This document shows, piece after piece, positions 62,214 to 64,000 of a stretch of DNA of 64,000 nucleotides (positions are counted from its first letter, which is position 1; each line of letters starts with the position of its first letter). This DNA comes from Rhynchopus sp. YZ270_cl-10. Its lineage: Eukaryota > Euglenozoa > Diplonemea > Diplonemida > Diplonemidae. The position numbers and the translations under genes are program-made. The stretch spans positions 1,240,001-1,304,000 of the forward strand of contig OZ037861.1 of NCBI GenBank assembly GCA_964035575.1. Direction: 5' to 3'. The notes beneath the pieces were generated by a model. That model was given only the letters and a program-made list of their open reading frames with translations. It made no database searches and had not been told where the DNA came from.

Positions 62214-62900
62214 GGTTCTAGGTTACGTTATCTGACTGGTGGTTGTGCGGGTTTGCGGGTTTGCGGGTGCGCAGGTTTGCGGGTTCGAGGTTGCGTTATC
62301 TGGCTGGTGTGGTTGTGCGGGTGTGCGGGGTTCGGGCAACGTTATCTGGTTCTAGGTTACGTTATCTGACTGGTGGTTGTGCGGGTTTGCGGGTTTGCGG
62401 GTGCGCGGGTTTGCGGGTTCGAGGTTGCGTTATCTGGCTGGTGTGGTAGTGCGGGTGCGCGGGGTTCGGGCAACGTTATCTGGTTCGTGGGTTAATAAGC
62501 TGGCTGGTGGGTGCGGGTGCGCGGGAACCTGCTGGTTCTAGGTTGCGTTATCTGGCTGGTGTGGTTGTGCGGGTGTGCGGGTTGACGGGTGCGCGGGTTT
62601 GCGGTCCCTAGCTGGTTCGTGTGGTTGTGCGGGTGCGCGGGGTTCGGGCAACGTTATCTGGCTGGTGTGGTTAATAAGCTGGCTGGTGGGTGCGGGTGCG
62701 CGGGAACCTGCTGGTTCTAGGTTGCGTTATCCGGCTGGTGTGGTGGTGCGGGTGCGCGGGGTTCGGGCAACGTTATCTGGTTCGTGGGTTAATAAGCTGG
62801 CTGGTGGGTGCGGGTGCGCGGGAACCTGCTGGTTCTAGGTTGCGTTATCTGGTTCGTGTGGCTGATAGGGTTCTCGGGGGACAGTTACTTAGCTGGCTCG
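62214..62900 (+). repeat. G-rich imperfect tandem repeats (about 100-130 bp period)
   Basis: Blocks GGTTACGTTATCTG, GGTTGTGCGGGTTTGCGGG, GGGTTCGGGCAACG and GTTAATAAGCTGGCTGGTGG recur in varying order. Non-coding. Confidence 0.8.
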
Positions 62901-63210
62901 TGTGCTATGTTATGTGGGTGAACACCATCAGTATCCTTCCCCACGGACTAAGGGTAAAACACTTTGCACACAGACACAAAAATTTTGCCAGAGGTCTTCA
63001 TAAGAAATTTTTCACAGGCAAAAAAAAAAAATTTTTTTTCGAACGAGCTTTTTCTGAAGAAAAATTTTTTTTGTGTAGAAAAAATTTTTTGGCCTGTAAG
63101 TGGGTCAACCTGAAAATCCATAAACATGTAAGTTTCCCACCATAAACATGTAAGTCATGTTTTTCCCAAAACATGTAAGTGGATCCCAAAACATGTAAGT
63201 CATGGTCACC

Positions 63211-63237
63211 AGAATCATGCCACTAGACCACCGAGCC
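63211..63237 (-). pseudogene. tRNA-Pro (AGG), 5' part of an interrupted gene
   Basis: GGCTCGG acceptor strand plus the D arm GTCTAGTGGC and ATGATTCT. With the 3' part at 61751 it makes a regular 72-nt tRNA-Pro once one copy of the 9-bp duplication is discounted; the acceptor pairs GGCTCGG/CCGAGCC perfectly. Confidence 0.85.
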
Positions 63238-63506
63238 ACGAATTCTCTCGCATTCTCTTCGTACCAAGGCCATAAGTTTCCATCATTCCTTGTGTGTGTT
63301 TTCGTTTTGAATAAGGTCCCCATGTAATTGATGTTGAAACTATTTTTCAGGATTTCCAAGGTTGTCTCACCAAAAAAACCAATCATCTTTGAATGCTGTC
63401 CGCAAACCCGCAAATTTGCGGGTTTGCAGATTTTGTCAGGTTTTTTTTGAGCTTGGAAATGTTCAGAAAAGAATGACAAAAAGGTATCAACGCAATGTAT
63501 AAAAAA

Positions 63507-63588
63507 CGCGAACGGCAAGGTTCGAACTTGCGCATGCAGAGCACACTCGCTTAGCAGGCGAGCCCCGTAACCACTTGGGTACGTCCGC
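63507..63588 (-). tRNA. tRNA-Ser (GCT)
   Basis: Acceptor GCGGACG/CGTTCGC, anticodon stem CTCGC/GCGAG with loop CTGCTAA, a long variable arm (TGTGCTCTGCATGC) and T arm GCAAG-TTCGAAC-CTTGC. 82 nt. Confidence 0.95.
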
Positions 63589-63808
63589 TTAATTACCTGT
63601 CAGTACTTAGGACGAAGCTTGTACTTTGTTTAACAACACGTTAGTGATCACTTGCGTGGTCACCAAAAATCATCACAATTGTGACCACCAAAAAAATTTT
63701 ATGGGCACGATTTCGCGCGATGGTGAGCTCATTGCACGACGGCCGACACACCATGTTTTCCAACAAATTAAAAAAATTCCAGAAAAATTCAGGTATCAAT
63801 ACAAAAAG

Positions 63809-63881
63809 CACCTCCCGCGGGGCTCGAACCCGCGACCACAAGGTTAAGGGCCTTGCGCTCTCCCGACTGAGCTAGGGAGGC
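63809..63881 (-). tRNA. tRNA-Lys (CTT)
   Basis: Acceptor GCCTCCC/GGGAGGT, D arm TAGCTCAGTCGGGAGAGC, anticodon stem CAAGG/CCTTG with loop CCCTTAA, T arm GCGGG-TTCGAGC-CCCGC. 73 nt. Confidence 0.95.
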
Positions 63882-63957
63882 TCATATTAACTTAAATCAA
63901 AGAATCAACGTGGGGTACTTGTGTGTATATTTCACGAAAAATGGTCGGAATGTGACT

Positions 63958-63995
63958 TGAATGGGCTCTAATGGGTATATTATGCACATAACATA
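63958..63995. repeat. Empty-site copy of the mariner MITE flank
   Basis: Thirty-eight bases ending GCACATAACATA match 59431-59468, and the following CCTAA matches the sequence just right of that MITE. Confidence 0.8.
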
Positions 63996-64000
63996 CCTAA

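Larger units (their letters stand above)
61805..63210. mobile_element. 1.4-kb insertion splitting tRNA-Pro, with iteron-like inverted ends
   Basis: Flanked by AGAATCATG on both sides (61796-61804, 63211-63219). The left end has four ACTTACATG motifs in about 80 bases and the right end four CATGTAAGT motifs in about 80 bases, forming inverted ends built of iterons; four more inverted copies lie at 61920-62020. Inside are a tRNA-like sequence (62096-62168) and G-rich tandem repeats. No transposase is seen. A 9-bp duplication would suit Mutator-like elements, an 8-bp one hAT; superfamily not assigned. Confidence 0.7.

Overview
This is a 64 kb piece of nuclear DNA from a eukaryote, most likely a single-celled protist. 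The evidence is GT-AG introns opening with GTATGT, a Kozak-like ACCATGG at one gene start, eukaryotic tRNA genes, a 5S rRNA fragment, and several families of eukaryotic DNA transposons and one retrotransposon. I cannot name the species. All clearly host protein genes lie on the + strand: an O6-alkylguanine-DNA alkyltransferase, a tandem array of ubiquitin-like/leucine-rich-repeat membrane proteins, an ABCC-type ABC transporter, a double-headed PARP-like ADP-ribosyltransferase and a spliced LamG-domain surface protein.

Layout. 1-12.5 kb is almost entirely mobile DNA: an edge-truncated hAT transposon, several short terminal-inverted-repeat (TIR) elements with target duplications, a tyrosine-recombinase retrotransposon of the DIRS order (4.66-9.44 kb) and two large minisatellites. 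12.9-29.2 kb is gene-rich: alkyltransferase, four LRR paralogues plus a truncated fifth and degenerate relics, then the 1,700-residue ABC transporter. 29.8-33.2 kb is a nearly intact hAT transposon with a perfect 8-bp target duplication. 33.2-43.4 kb is a graveyard of foldback and palindromic elements, palindrome arrays and dispersed repeats. 44.5-51.3 kb holds the PARP-like and LamG genes. 51.3-61 kb is again repeats. 61.3-63.9 kb is a tRNA cluster in which a tRNA-Pro gene is split by a 1.4 kb insertion.

The genes do not form one pathway. Two are linked to DNA damage or ADP-ribose signalling (alkyltransferase, PARP) and three groups are membrane or surface proteins (LRR array, ABC transporter, LamG protein). 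The LRR array grew by tandem duplication, and its spacer sequence also sits directly upstream of the ABC gene.

The points most worth following up are the interrupted tRNA-Pro gene with its 9-bp duplication; the PDZ, cold-shock, CCCH, PARP, RRM, CCCH, PARP architecture; the retrotransposon with split direct repeats and recombinase upstream of reverse transcriptase; one internal sequence module shared by TIR elements with unrelated ends; and the recurrence of a GTAC palindrome in most minisatellites and one class of palindrome array.
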